From: Auricularia sp. M13
Lineage: Eukaryota > Basidiomycota > Agaricomycetes > Auriculariales > Auriculariaceae
Assembly (NCBI GenBank): GCA_037042915.1
Contig: CM073197.1
Coordinates: forward strand, 124,001-188,000
DNA length: 64,000 nt
Reading direction: 5' to 3'
The number at the start of each line of letters is the position of its first letter. The stretch's first letter is position 1. The notes beneath the pieces are model-generated. The model searched no databases, had not been told where the DNA came from, and saw only the letters and a list, made by a program, of their open reading frames with translations. The position numbers and the translations under genes are program-made. Positions 46,735-58,566 of this stretch are shown here, one piece after another.

Positions 46735-47138
46735 CCTGTACAATCGCTACTGTCCAGTTCGCCGCAATGAAGTTGATGAACCAGAATCTCTGCAATACTG
46801 CCCAATCTGACTAAATTGACTTGACCATGCTGCGCTTCAGCATCTCTTTAGTTACGGGAACATGGACGTCTGACGATCATGGGGCGGTCGGCTTCGAGGC
46901 GATGTTGGTTAAGCTCGGGAGCATATCCTGACAGCATACTGACAGGTACGGACTGAGGAAGTCCTAATCGACAGGGTACGGGTCCGCGCTGTGATCGGAA
47001 GAATGTCCTTTCAGGTCCTTCTTGGTACGGTCAGGCTTGGTGAGGTCTGACAACTTTTGGTTTCGAACGGATTGTATGGTAGTGAGGACCCTCGCGCGCG
47101 AGACATGTACAATAAGATTAACATATACAAGCACACGC

Positions 47139-47146
47139 TATATAAT
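47139..47146 (+). promoter_or_regulatory. TATA box of D3, with GGTACGG words upstream
   Basis: TATATAAT, 69 bp before the ATG at 47208. GGTACGG occurs three times between about 46945 and 47035. Confidence 0.6.
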
Positions 47147-47207
47147 CCATCGCGCGCCCACCTCTCTCACCACCATCTCCAGTTTCACAGGCTGCTCACC
47201 CGTCATC

Positions 47208-48235
47208 ATGCCTTTGCTCCACGTTGACACTCACATCGACCTGTACTATCCCGTCCGCGCGCCGTCCGCGCATGGCATCATCTATGCTACATATCTGTCG
47301 CACCTCGAGATCAACGGTGCGGTCTGTTCGCGTACACATACCAAACCTGGCTGACGCGGTTAAAGGTTCGGTCTTTCCGATATCGATTGCGTACCAAGTT
47401 GGCGATCCCGAGGAGCAGCTCATTCCCTCCGGCACCGTTGCGCATGTGATCGGCAGCCTCAGCATCGTCAACCAATCTCTGCTCATCACGGCGAGCGAGA
47501 TTATGCCGCTGTACATTTCCTCTACGCCAGCGACTCGCCTTGGTCTTCAGAGACTGTATGAGCCGTATATCACGGCTGTAGGCATTGTATCGTCTGGCCG
47601 CATCGTCGACTTTAGCAATCCATCGGCCTTGATCGTCGAGCTCACCGTGGAGCGAATGGATCGATGGCCCTATACTGCGACCACTATCCGGTGAGTCTGA
47701 TTTGCTAAAAACATGGGATAGATTGAACTTACGAAGATATAGATGCATATTCAACCGCGACGAACGCCGGTTCCGCACGCTCATTCCTATGGTCAGAAAC
47801 ACCCCTCTCGTTGTTTCCGGCACGTTGCTAGGATGGGCGGATGGAAAACTCGCTATCGACATTCATGAGGTTCGCTGCAACAACAACGGCAGCCCGCCTG
47901 ACCGTCCTCTGGTGACGTACCCGAATCCCTTCCAGCTGCGAGCGATGCTCGATGGCTATGCGATCTTCGACGAGTCGAGCGCGCCTCCTCCGTATACTCG
48001 AACTGCGCCTGGGTTAGTGTTCAAGACCAAAAAACCGCTCACGATTGACGGATTCTTTAGTGACCACAGTGTCTACTCGGAGATTGAGCACGGCGAACAG
48101 GACAGCAGAGGCTGTTCCGGCCCCGCTTCGCCTGGAAGGAAGCTGGTTGCAAAGCGTGCAGTAGCTGATCGTGGGGTGAAATCTCGCCGCCGTGGATACA
48201 AAGTACCCGCCGCGAGCCCTCTCGGTTCCAATTAA
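47208..48235 (+). CDS. Family D member D3, three exons
   Basis: Exons 47208-47316, 47366-47690 and 47743-48235, 308 residues; introns are phase 1 (49 nt) and phase 2 (52 nt). N-terminal strand pair HVDTHIDLYYP, then module 1 IPSGTVAHVIGSLSIVNQSL and LLITASEIMP. The phase-2 junction makes Arg-145 followed by CIFNRDERRFRTL, and module 2 is PLVVSGTLLGWADGKLAIDI. The tail has YTRTAPGLVFKTKKP, an acidic patch and a basic KSRRRGYK end. This is the clearest full-length reference for the family. D3 and D5 agree over both modules (SGLISGWTWDDKALLDV, FNNDGSP against CNNNGSP). Role unknown; OB-like single-strand binding is a hypothesis. Confidence 0.75.
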
Positions 48236-48442
48236 TGCCTCGATTTGGACTCCTGCGTCTGTATTACCAATGTGCCATCGGATTGTAGTATCCACTTATG
48301 CCACCGAATATAAATTCCTGTTCGTTGTGTATGCATCTCAACCCATTGTGCGGTTGGGCGTGGAAAAGTGCAGGCTCGACGTGCTCTGGTGTCGTCAAGA
48401 AGGACTGACGGCTGATACCGATTCTACTTCCGGTGGCTCCAG

Positions 48443-48450
48443 GATAAAAG
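48443..48450 (+). promoter_or_regulatory. TATA-like box of D4
   Basis: GATAAAAG, 36 bp before the ATG at 48479. Confidence 0.45.
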
Positions 48451-48478
48451 CCGCAAGACAGCTCGCGCAAACGCAGCA

Positions 48479-49140
48479 ATGGCCCTCTGCATCACCGGCA
48501 CCTTTATTCTATTGAATCACGACAGTAAAATTATAGAAAACCAAATCGGCCTGTACGAAATTGTTGAGACCTACCGGAGTCACGTTGAGGGCAGGGGCAC
48601 TGCGCTCGACGCTGTTTTGGTTTGGAGGCGTGCTTACTACTGTGGAGTCGACACAGACTGCACGTTCAGCGATGGGGATGAAGTACACGTGGTGGGAGAC
48701 ATTTCATTCCTTACAGCTACTACGGTGCAAATCGAGATATTTCGCATTCATGCCGTTTATTGTCAACGCTTAAGGCCATCTGGACGACAGTGTGTTAAAG
48801 GAATACCGACGATTACTATATTGGCAGCTGTTCTAGATCAAACAGACTCTGACGGCGGAATTCGAGTCTGCGCAGGCGAGGGGAGAATTGTTTAGTAAGT
48901 GAAAGGCTGGTTGAGAACAGGACGTACTCACTCATATTGGGCCTCAGTTGCGTTTTCAGGATGCACCCATCACCTTGGGCCATCGCATCTCAGATGCGTG
49001 CTATCATGGTCTGCGGAAGCTTCCTTGAGTGGAATACGAGGCATAGTTGCCCCGCGGTTGAGGTCTACTATGCGGCCTGTAGCGAGAGAACCCGTCGTTG
49101 GACGCTCAATGTCGCGAATAGTCATTTGGGTTCAATGTGA
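48479..49140 (+). CDS. Family D member D4, short form, two exons
   Basis: Exons 48479-48894 and 48948-49140 with a 53-nt phase-2 intron (TA|T, Tyr-139, then CVFRMHPSPWAIAS), 202 residues. The junction matches D3 (R|CIFNRDERRFRTL), which fixes the acceptor at CCTCAG rather than the later TTTTCAG. Module 1 is FSDGDEVHVVGDISFLTATT with VQIEIFRIHAV; module 2 is AIMVCGSFLEWNTRHSCPAV. It ends soon after module 2 with no disordered tail, so it shows the minimal core. The family's first phase-1 intron is absent. Function unknown. Confidence 0.65.
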
Positions 49141-49302
49141 CGCGGTTTGTACCGGTTGAAATCGTACTCTACGGTACCGTCCCGAAATGGCAAGTGTCTC
49201 ACTTCGTACTTTGGGACCACGATCACCAATGTTAGTGCTTCTGATACTGTACTTGAGCGATGTCACGCCATAGACAGTAATATTGAGACCTCATTTCTCT
49301 CC

Positions 49303-49310
49303 TATATAAG
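49303..49310 (+). promoter_or_regulatory. TATA box of L2
   Basis: TATATAAG, 81 bp before the ATG at 49384; GGTACCGTCCC lies at about 49171. Confidence 0.6.
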
Positions 49311-49383
49311 TTTCGCATTGTTCTCCAGGTTCCGTCCGCATCTCCCTCGTCCTCAGAAAGTGCGGCGCGCCCAAGACACTAAC

Positions 49384-49803
49384 ATGAGGAAGATTGTAAG
49401 TGATTATCTTCCATCTCACGAGGATTTATCTAATGCTCCGCCGCGTACAAAGGCGGTCCAAGATTATTTTCAGCGACGAACACCATGTTCACTTGGAGAC
49501 TTACCGCGCATCAGTCTTGCCCACATGCATCGTCGTGTGTATGTCAAATCGTGGGTCATGCAGGCCATCAAGCTGGTGCGATGCGTCCATGAGGTGATCA
49601 ACCGCCTCCGCATCATGCAGGCGATCTATGAGGGGATAGGAGGGCTCATGCTCCACGAGTTGGGCATGCGACAGATGTCGCCGTCCAAGCGGCGCGCGAT
49701 GTGGCGAAAAATTAATACTTGGTTTGCTGATCACATCGTGTTTTTCGAGACGGCGTCTGCGCTCTGTCATGGACCGTGCGAGAATTGTATGGAATGTAGT
49801 TGA
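49384..49803 (+). CDS. Family L member L2, single exon
   Basis: 139 residues. DYFQRRTPCSLGDLPRIS carries the family spacing (Tyr second, LP after 13), then RRVYVKSWVMQAIKLV, CVHEVINRLRIMQAIYEGIG, a linker KRRAMWRKINTWF and FFETASALCHG. Compared with L5 (YVRRWIRRAERATHCVEEL) the helices and their Cys, Glu and Trp positions coincide. The intron that L1, L3, L4 and L5 have before the signature is missing here, at exactly that residue boundary. The C-terminus has a small CENCMEC cluster. No known domain. Confidence 0.65.
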   Translation: MRKIVSDYLPSHEDLSNAPPRTKAVQDYFQRRTPCSLGDLPRISLAHMHRRVYVKSWVMQAIKLVRCVHEVINRLRIMQAIYEGIGGLMLHELGMRQMSPSKRRAMWRKINTWFADHIVFFETASALCHGPCENCMECS

Positions 49804-49849
49804 ATGCGCCAGAATGTCCAAAGAAGACCAAACAGAGGGTTCAGTTTTC

Positions 49850-49857
49850 TATATAAA
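49850..49857 (+). promoter_or_regulatory. TATA box of L3
   Basis: TATATAAA, 43 bp before the ATG at 49893. Confidence 0.6.
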
Positions 49858-49892
49858 GGGCATGGCTGCTACGCACGGAATGTCTCCCAAAT

Positions 49893-50352
49893 ATGACCTT
49901 TTCAATTGAGGAATTTCGCCGGCGCGTCCTGCAAGCCTCCTATCGGTTCCTCTCGTCGGCGATAGATGAAATCCCCAAAGAGCTCTTACCTGTATGTGAG
50001 CGAATCAGTTTATAGTCCTGCATTGATAGCGTCGTAGGTGTACCTATCTCTCAATAGTCCCTTTGTTGTTCGTGGTCTGCCGCGCGTTATGTGTAACGCA
50101 GCTGGTTTTGTCGTCGTACCGGACCTCGGAGAATGGATCCGGCGCGTAAGAACGCGGGAAAGGAGGGTTGATGTCGCCATGACGGAGTGCATGAAGCTTT
50201 TTGAGCGAGACATTCAGAAATATGCCAGCCTGCTCCAGAAATCTCACCGTTCAGACACCGATTTGGATTTCGCGCGGGATTTCCTAGCAGCATGGACGTA
50301 CAGCGTTACAGCATTCATGGAATTGGTAATGGACTGCACATGGTATCATTAG
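49893..50352 (+). CDS. Family L member L3, two exons
   Basis: Exons 49893-49991 and 50038-50352 around a 46-nt phase-0 intron, 137 residues. Exon 1 encodes an amphipathic helix (FSIEEFRRRVLQASYRFL). Exon 2 starts VYLSLNSPFVVRGLPRV with the family spacing, then GFVVVPDLGEWIRRV, a long helix (AMTECMKLFERDIQKYASLL) and FARDFLAAWTYSVTAFMELV. L4 has the same exon boundary and sequence pattern (LYMTLKNPFVGSWLPAV). It starts 90 bp after L2 ends. Function unknown. Confidence 0.65.
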
Positions 50353-50408
50353 TTCAGTAGTACCGACGCACGTATGTACATACACATTCATGCATAACAA
50401 CGACGCCT

Positions 50409-50741
50409 TTGCGCAGTCTGCGCGGGTTCGGTCATCTCGAGCAGACCTATGCACAATCTTCCACTCACGTCGCGATGTGCGCGGATGTACGAAAGGAACT
50501 TCCTGAGCTAGAAAAATCAGCTTGGAATGGCGGAATAAGGAGCCGTACGATAGAGAGGTGGTTTCTGTCTCCGTGGCATACAAACCGCGTCCACGACCTG
50601 CAATGGCGGCGAGGTGCTGGGATGGTGGTCTGGATCGCTCGAGTTGCCGCCCGCACAATGCAGCATGGGTGCGCTGTAAGACTGCTCGAGAGGCGTATGA
50701 ACATGCAGGCTTCGTCCTCCGACGAATTTTGCGCAGCGTGA
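50409..50741 (+). CDS. Possible decayed or partial family L member
   Basis: A 110-codon ORF whose MVVWIARVAARTMQHGCAVR and LLERRMNMQ resemble the YVxxW...CVxExxxRLxxxQ helix of L2 and L5, but the LP[RA] signature and C-terminal helix are not seen. An overlapping ORF in another frame is equally long. No TATA box at the usual distance. It could be chance. Confidence 0.25.
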   Translation: MRSLRGFGHLEQTYAQSSTHVAMCADVRKELPELEKSAWNGGIRSRTIERWFLSPWHTNRVHDLQWRRGAGMVVWIARVAARTMQHGCAVRLLERRMNMQASSSDEFCAA

Positions 50742-51071
50742 GACGTCGATAGACTGATCGCGAGTGCGCTAGCTGGAACGTTATGCTAAGCCTTTGCACG
50801 TGATCCACGGCCTTTTCCCCACATTTCGACGACGGTAAATTCTTAAGATGCATGCAATATACACCAAGCAATCGTTAATTCGCGGCACGGGACGTAGTTG
50901 TCGAGGTCGTGAGCAATGTCTGGTGATAGCAAAAACATGCTGCCGGCAGCGTCAGATCTTTTGAGCGCGCAGTTCAACAGTTGCTCGTACTTCATTCATA
51001 CCCAGTGCGTATAATTGACCAGAATTTCGCCGCTGGCGAAGCTTCAGAACGCCAGCGCGAGCATTGTCCGA

Positions 51072-51494
51072 TTAGCCTGAGCGAAATAATTCGTAAGTGA
51101 ACAAAACGATATCGGACAGCGTCGAAAGGCATACCAATCCATAGATGTCGTCTGCCTTCGTCTGCCGCAGGTAAGTGCCAGAGTTTGTAACTGGTGTTCG
51201 AACTTCGAGAGCGAAGTCGCCGGCTGCACCGAGGGAATGCGGCTTAGGCTCGTTACCCGTGCCTTCAACGCTGCGGTGGAGCTCGCGAGCGGCAACGGGC
51301 ATTGGGTCGAGTATATCGACAAGGGTGTCGAGGGCAACATGAAGGGTGTGCTCCGGCGATACTTGGAGAATGGCGACTCGAACAAGGAAGCGTCCTGGCC
51401 GACGAATTAGCAGACCGTTGAGGAGGACGACGGCGTGATCATCGTGGCTTGGCACGGCGCGAGTACGCGTGGCGTCTGCGCGTCTTGGGCCCAC
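51072..51494 (-). pseudogene. Possible family D fragment on the minus strand
   Basis: The minus-strand ORF contains DDHAVVLLNGLLIRRPGRFL followed by VRVAILQVSP, similar to module 2 of D5 (GLPIVVSGLISGW...LLDVHTVAF). Module 1 could not be found upstream. A plus-strand ORF (about 51229-51410, 57 codons) overlaps. If real it would be a truncated copy pointing away from the Helitron gene. Confidence 0.35.
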
Positions 51495-51637
51495 ATGCTA
51501 GGCTCGTGTGGCAGGCAACAGCGAAGGCGGCTGGCGAGCGGAGTCCCGGTCGACCGGCGCGGTGCGATTTTGCTTCCGGTGATTGCTTTCATATCGTACC
51601 TCACGGTCCGGTCTTGCTCGGTCCCAGACGGGGGTGA

Positions 51638-54600
51638 ATGCTTACAAGACGTACTGACAGTGTATGTACCGACTCAAGCCCTAAAATTACTCTATTTAAA
51701 CGTCAGAGACGAAAGGACATTCGCGGCGTTGACTCAGTCGACATGCAAGTCGATCAAACCTGGAAGATCGCAAGACTGCAAAAGAATGTCTTATGGTGGG
51801 GCATCTGCAAGAGGACACAGGCCGCACACCAGTGCCCGCACTGTGGCATCGAATTCCTGACTGGGGAGAGCGTAGGATTCTGTTGTGGACCGAATGGAGA
51901 GAAACTCAACGAAGTCGCGCCACTGCCACCTCTCCCACATGAGTATTCCATTTTTCTGCAAGATCGCCAGATATCCTCACTGTCTCGGCTCTTGAATTTG
52001 GTCTTTTCCTTCGCTCAATTAGAGTCGTCGCAGCCTTTCCCTTCGCTTCCTAACGGGTCTCATTTCGCCGTGCAGGGCCGGATTTTCCACAGAGTCCGTC
52101 CTGAACATGTCAACTCAGCAGTGAGGTGGCTTCTATACGACGGATTTATGAAGGAAAGTGTACCCCACGCGCAGTCTAACTGGTTTAGGAAGTTACCTCC
52201 AGCTTGGATAGACGCTCTCGGAGCTGCTCTCCTACGGGTAAATCCTTTCGTTCATTACATCAACGTATTCCGTCAGTCTCCAGAAAGCAACTTGCCCAAC
52301 GTTCAGCTGTTGATTCGAGACGCCGGAGCGAACGAGATTGCGGGAATCATGTGTTTTGACAACACAGTTGCCTCCGATGCCAAGGTACCATTGATGTCAT
52401 TGAAAGCAACGAAGATTCTAACACTTTCGCAGCTTAGGTCTATTGTGATTTCAAAGAAAAGTCGCCCAGCCAGGGAATTTGTGCATAGCACCGAGGAAAC
52501 GTCTCAAAACGTGCATCAAATATCCGCTGTTAACCGGTTCTGGGAGCCGCTGGTCTATCCTTTGTTCTTTCCTCACGGCACGCTCGGTTGGGGCAGGCAA
52601 GCCTCTGCACTCGCTCGCCAGGGTCCCGCAGATGACGACAACGTAACCAGTCAGCTTTGGCACTGTCGCGCGCGGTTACTTCGCGAGGAAAGGTTTGCGC
52701 TGTTCGGTCGCCTCACAAACGAATACGTGGTGGATATGTTCACTCGGAACATTGAATCAAGGCTGGCCTACATTCGCTCTGGCCAGCTTGCCGCTCGCCG
52801 CGAGGACGCTGCGTTGATGGATGTCGATCCGGCGTCCGACTCAGAGAACGTGTTTCTGCCGTCGTCCTTCCTTGGATCGAACGCCTGGTGCTCAGAACAA
52901 ATTGCGGACGCTCTGACCGTTGCTGCGAACTGCGGGGTACCGACCTTCTTCATCACGATGACTTGCAATCCAGACTGGCCGGAGATACGCGAGAAACTGT
53001 TGCCTAACCAGGAATGGCAAGATGCACCGCTCATCGTCGCGCGCGTCTTCAAGCAGAAGTTGAATGTGTTGTTCAAGACGCTAAAGACCATGTTCCCCAA
53101 TGCCGGCAAAGTGGTACGTTCTGCACATGTGCATTGTCGCAACGCCATACTGAGTGGCCCAGATCTACCGCCTGTTTGCTGTTGAATTTCAGAAACGCGG
53201 GCTACCTCACTGTCATATCCTCATCAAGTACGAAAAGGATTGCTTGACCGCTTATGACGTGGACAGGGTAGTCTCTGCAGAGATGCCCACGACTTTGGCC
53301 GACGCAGCTCTCGTTCACCGCTTTATGCTGCATAACCACCCGTTACCGAGGAGATCTGACTCAGCGGCGAAAGTTTCGAGTCTCCCGGAATACTGCCAAC
53401 GACGCGCTCATCGGTTTTCGAGTCATGCAGACGCGGTCGCTGACGTTTGTCGGTTTGGCTATCCTAAACCCGTGCATCCAGCGACGACATTCTCTTTCGA
53501 TGGTCGCCCGCAGTACCGACGTCGGTCTCCTGCAGATTCTATGGTTGTACCTCATTGCCTTCCGCTCTTGAGGGCACTGGAATGCCATATAAACTTCGAG
53601 GTCGCTAACTCATCTCACATCTTCCAGTATTTATTCAAGTACATACGAAAAGGTGAGCTGTACGCTACGACAGTCTCATTATGGCAGCTGAAAAGAGTCA
53701 AGGTGTGGACAGAGCTTTTGTGAGGCTTCGACCAGATGGTACCGAGATAATAGACGAAGTCGAAAGCTACTGGCGCGCGCGATATCTTTCCGCCGGTGAG
53801 GCTGCCTGGCGTATTCTTGGATTCCATGTCTCTGGGAAAACACCTGGGGTTACCGGCTTGCCCATGCACCTTCATTCGTCGCGCAAGCACCGTCAGTACC
53901 GTCGCGTTAATGGAGCAACTAGCGCGTTTTCTCTGCTGGATCGCTATTTTCATCGGCCGACGGGTTTCTTCGAGTCTGGAGGCAAACTCGTCTCATTTTC
54001 TGACCTGACCTACGCCGAGTTCTACACGAAGTTCCGTCACGTACCGTGGGATCCTCGTCTCATTGGCAGGGCTGGTGTCTTTGAAGAGTCCGATATCGCC
54101 AACGGAGACTGGAAGCGCCTCGTTGTAAGACGCGCGGATTCGCATCGTCATTTCGTACGTATCGCTTCGGTAAAGCCCTCACAGGGCGAGCTGTTCTATC
54201 TGCGCGCGATCCTCCTTAATCGCCCGGCGCGCTCTTTCGATGACGCACGGACGATTGGCACGATTACATATGATTCGTATCAAGAAGCGGCGCAGGCTAT
54301 TGGTCTCTTTGCTGAAAAGAATGAGGCTCAGTGCTCTCTTCAAGAAGCTATTCAGTCCTTGAGAACTCCGCGTCAAATCAGGCTCCTATTCGTGCATCTG
54401 ATTGTGCACGACCCTGGCGAGGTGGATTTTCCTCTGAATCTATGGCATCTTTTTCGCGATGAGCTCAGCATGGATTTCTATTACGAATCTGGTGGCCTGC
54501 AATCCACTGCTTACTCACGCGCTCTGCAAGAGCTGGCAGTGATGTTCGAAGAATTTGGGCGCAGTTTGCAGGATTTCAATCTACCACAGCCTGACTCCTT

Positions 54601-56100
54601 CATTGGTGAAGCAAATTACGAACGAGATAGGTGGAATCCCCATATCGAGAAGTTCAAGCGCAACCTTGCCATCTCCGTGCCGCGCTTAACTCATGAGCAG
54701 CTTGCAATCTTCGACGAAGTCGTTGACGCAGTTACTAATGACAAACCTCTGTTGTTATTCATCGACGGGAAAGCCGGGCGAGGTAAGACATTTCTTATCA
54801 ACACCATTTGCGACTTCGTTCGCGCCCGTGGCGAGATCGTCTTGCCCACAGCTACATCCGCGTTCGCGGCGCTGTTGTATGAAGGAGGACGGACCACGCA
54901 CTCATGCTTCAAGGTATCATATCGGGTGTATTTCAGTTTATATTCACTAATGCTGTGTTCAAGATCCCTGTGGACGAAAACAACGAGCTATTACGATCTC
55001 CGATAGAGCACGGAGATTCTCGGGCTCAATTACTACGCGAGTTTCGCGTCTTGATCTGGGATGAAGCTCCAATGGCTAACCGCGCAGCTTTGAGTTGCGT
55101 AGACGAGACGTGCCGTCGTGTTACAGGCGAGACCCTCCCATTCGGCGGGAAGATTGTCATACTCGCGGGAGACTTTCGGCAGACATGTCCCGTTGTTCGG
55201 CGTGGAACGCGAGCACAGGTCGTGGATGCATCTATCCGCTGTTCACCTCTTTGGGACAAATTCTCTGTTCGCAGGCTCACTATTCCGATCCGGAATGCAG
55301 AAGACATTGACTACGCGACTTGGGTGGATGCCATTGGGGACGGCGCTGGACCTGAGGTTCCGCTACACCTGCTTCGACATGTTCACACGGAGGACGAGAT
55401 GATCAACTTTGTCTACCCCCAGGAGGTCATTGACGACCCTAAAGCGTGTCTCAAGCGTTCCATTCTCTGCCCAACGAACAGACAGATCGATCGATACAAC
55501 GCGGCTATTCTCAAGCGAGTTCATGGTGTCTCCCGCACCTACCTTTCGGCGGATCGGATCAAAGAGGAGGATCAAGCTGGCATTCCCGAGCGCGGGGCGG
55601 CAAGCTTAGATTATGCAGCAAAAGCACATTTACCTGGTCTTCCCGACCACGCCGTTACTATCAAGACTAACGCGGTCTTCCGATTGTTGCGGAATTTCTC
55701 GATAGCGCGTGGTTTAGTAAAAAACGTCCGCGTGGTCGTCATCGATGTCGGGGTGCGTCTCATCACCGTCCGTCTGCTGAGAGACACTGTGGCAGGCGTC
55801 GAGATTGATCCTGAGGATATTTTAATCCCTCGTATAACCTTCGAGACTTACCTACCGGAGACTCGTCGAACCCTGCAACGCCGGCAGTTCCCCTTGGCAC
55901 CAGCCTATGCAACAACATTTAACAGTTGCCAGGGACTCACACTCGATTTTGTGGCCCTAGATCTCTGCCGACCGGTGTTTTCTCATGGACAGCTTTACAC
56001 AGCCGTGTCACGTGTTCGCCGACGGGAGCACGGGATTGTGAGACTTCCCGCTGGACAGTTTCTCGCCGAAAATGTAACCTACGTTGAAATCCTGCTGTAG
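51638..56100 (+). CDS. Helitron Rep/PIF1-type helicase, four exons
   Basis: Exons 51638(or 51743)-53113, 53163-53652, 53703-54913 and 54964-56100; three introns of 49-50 nt restore one frame of about 1435-1470 residues. N-terminus: CPHCGIEFLTGES...CC, then the Helitron-like N domain. Rep motifs: FFITMTCNPDWPEI, EFQKRGLPHCHIL (HxH) and FQYLFKYIRKG (two tyrosines). PIF1/RecD helicase motifs: IDGKAGRGKTFLI, LIWDEAPMA, ILAGDFRQTCPVV, TFNSCQGLTLDFVALDL and YTAVSRVRRREHG. Helitrons use the Rep tyrosines for rolling-circle-like transposition and the helicase to unwind. All key residues are present, so it may be active. The termini (5' TC, 3' hairpin plus CTRR) were not located, so the element's extent and cargo are unknown. 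It lies between two clusters of family D and L genes on the same strand. Confidence 0.9.
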
Positions 56101-56424
56101 ATACCGATACAAGATGAAAATCGTACTTCCTTTTTTTTTTATCCAAATTCTCCCGCGGAGCTTTCCGGCGGCATATCTTCCGAATTGGGAGATAGACCAA
56201 AAGGACTTGCAACAGGACCGTCGTCAGGAAGGAACTCTGTGCAGGACATGGGAAAGTTCCCGCGTAGGAGACCTGCCTGCCGAATGACACATGGGACCTT
56301 ATGGTCCGGTACCGACAGGGATCATTTCCCGATTCGGATATTGTTCTGCCAGATAAGATTTGGGACCATTGGGGTCTTTGGTCCTTAGCAGCATCGTACT
56401 GTTCAGGCGTAGATGTGGAATCTC

Positions 56425-56432
56425 CATAAAAG
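56425..56432 (+). promoter_or_regulatory. TATA-like box of D5, with paired GGGACC/GGTCC words upstream
   Basis: CATAAAAG, 38 bp before the ATG at 56470. GGGACC...GGTCC pairs and GGTACC lie at about 56290-56385. Confidence 0.5.
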
Positions 56433-56469
56433 CCGTCGAAAACCTTGCCGAAAAACCAACACACCAATC

Positions 56470-57853
56470 ATGCCATCCTTTGTCATAACCTCGCTCGTCG
56501 TCGCTCTGTACGAACCGGTCCGCATCCCCCCCGAATTGGCGGGACTCAAGGGCTTCAACGTCTACCATGCAACGGTACCCCTTCAGAGTACGTATATATT
56601 CACTGTTTCGAGGCTTACGTTCACGCTGACCTGTCGACCAGACTCAGATATCCCGATTTGCATTGCGCACCGCACGCTCAAGCATCGGTGCTCGCCCGGC
56701 ACTGTAGCTTTTGTCCGGGGAAGCGCAGTAATCACGAATCGGAGCTTGCTGGTCACCGCTTCGATGGTGATTCCGACTGCGATGCAGTCGGTGCCTGGCC
56801 CGTTCCCGCCTAGGCATCACTGTTTGCCCCGTGTCGTTCTGGACGGCTTCATCTCCTCCGAGATCAAGGCGCTCGAGACAAACCGGGACTGTATTGTCTT
56901 TGACGTAACAATCACACGCCGTGATATCTGGCCTGGTACACCCCTTACTATCTCGTGAGTTGTAAATGTTCTCGCCGAGGATATCCCACTCACCATTACT
57001 CAAGATGTTGGATCCACCGTGACAGAAAGCGGTTCTACGTTCTGGAACATCTCTCGTATGGCCTTCCGATCGTCGTCAGCGGCTTGATCAGTGGGTGGAC
57101 ATGGGACGACAAAGCCCTGCTCGACGTGCATACCGTTGCGTTCAACAACGACGGTAGCCCACCTGCAGTTGTCGCGACCGATTCTTCCAATCCCTTCTCG
57201 CGCGCAGTTTTCAAGGATGGGTTTGCGCTGTTCCCGATCATCCCGTACGACCGATACAAGCCGCGCAGCGTCCTGTCTCGGGACGCTCTTCCCACCATGG
57301 AGACAAATCACTCTCCTGGTGACGAATATCAGCATGGATCGTACCAAAGCGTCACTCAGACGTACGCTGAGGACCATGCCGAGCCGGATCGGTCGGATGT
57401 GGACATGTGAGTCGATTTTACTTACCTATACGAGCCATTTGACGAACTCCTGTGCAGGACGGGAACTGCGTCGGCCGATACTCCCTCTCTGCCCGAGAAG
57501 TTCGAGTCCGCCAACGTGGCGAGTTGCAGCGCCGCCGATGGACCTGAGGGCAAGTCTGGTCACGACTGCGTCAAGGAGCCAAATGGACACGTCCCTTCAG
57601 TCGTCGACGAGAAGGACCTATCAGGCACCAGCCCACTTCTACCGTCTGTCGATGAGGTTCGCCAGACTGCCGTGAAGAAACTTCGGTCGCGCGTGTTACG
57701 TTCGCGCAAGTCGAGCCGCGTGTCTCCCTCAGACTCTCCGCCTTGTAATCAGGTCAAGCTCAAGATTTCTGCGAAACAGCTCGCGTACGTAGATTCTCCA
57801 TGCCGTGAACTTTTCGGACGCTGACAGTCACTAAAAGTACGATCACCGCATGA
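56470..57853 (+). CDS. Family D member D5, five exons
   Basis: Exons 56470-56587, 56642-56954, 57005-57406 and 57458-57784, then a short last exon 57838-57853 (391 residues). If the last intron is not used the frame stops at 57824 (399 residues). Intron phases are 1, 2, 2, 2. N-terminal strand pair VITSLVVALYEP, module 1 SPGTVAFVRGSAVITNRSLL and VTASMVIP, junction Ser-144 then CWIHRDRKRFYVL, and module 2 GLPIVVSGLISGWTWDDKAL with LDVHTVAFNNDGSP. The tail of over 200 residues is disordered (acidic, then KKLRSRVLRSRKSS). It begins 370 bp after the Helitron gene ends, on the same strand. Function unknown. Confidence 0.7.
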
Positions 57854-58509
57854 GTTCTGATGGTGTACGGACGATACTTTGATACGGACTTACATTTACA
57901 ATGTAGTTATGATGCTTGAAGTATGAGAACGAGTTACAATACTGCATTTTGCGCTTGGAAATCCAGCCTTCGCCAGAGATTGCCCGTCTATTCATGAAAA
58001 TATGTTTTAATTCGCCTATGAAAGCCTAGCAGGAAGCGGGAGACAGCATCTGCCGTGCAATGCGACTGATTCTGACTTCATGCACCGGTTGCAGAATCTA
58101 GATGTGCCCCTACGAACGTCGAACGAAGTGCGTCGGCAGCCAGCGAATCCTGTAGCTCAGGCTCCAGACATCGTACCATTTAGAATTCTTGATGGGTTCT
58201 CTAATGTCGCGTAAGGTATGGCGTTGCTCTTGGAGTGTCCGCTGTGTCCAGTACGAAGACGTGCGTGTCGATGGTGGGCAAGTATCACGGAGATTTCGGA
58301 GTTCGGATCCAAGGAAACGACCGAACTGCCGCTTACGGTACTCTCGTCTCGCTCAATCTGTTGTTCGCGATCCACACCGTCGTTTCGCAATGCACGATAT
58401 CCACCGTTGTGTTCATTTAGAATATACTTCGGCCAAGTGCCACTCTGGAGCAGCGTCTGTCGAATAGCAGTCGTGCAGTTCATACGTCCCGCAAACTCTG
58501 ACCATTCGC

Positions 58510-58517
58510 TTAAAAAG
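58510..58517 (+). promoter_or_regulatory. TATA-like box of D6
   Basis: TTAAAAAG, 57 bp before the ATG at 58567. Confidence 0.35.
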
Positions 58518-58566
58518 CCAACCAGTTGCCAGTCGCTGTTCTCCATCCCGTCATTCCACTGGTGCC

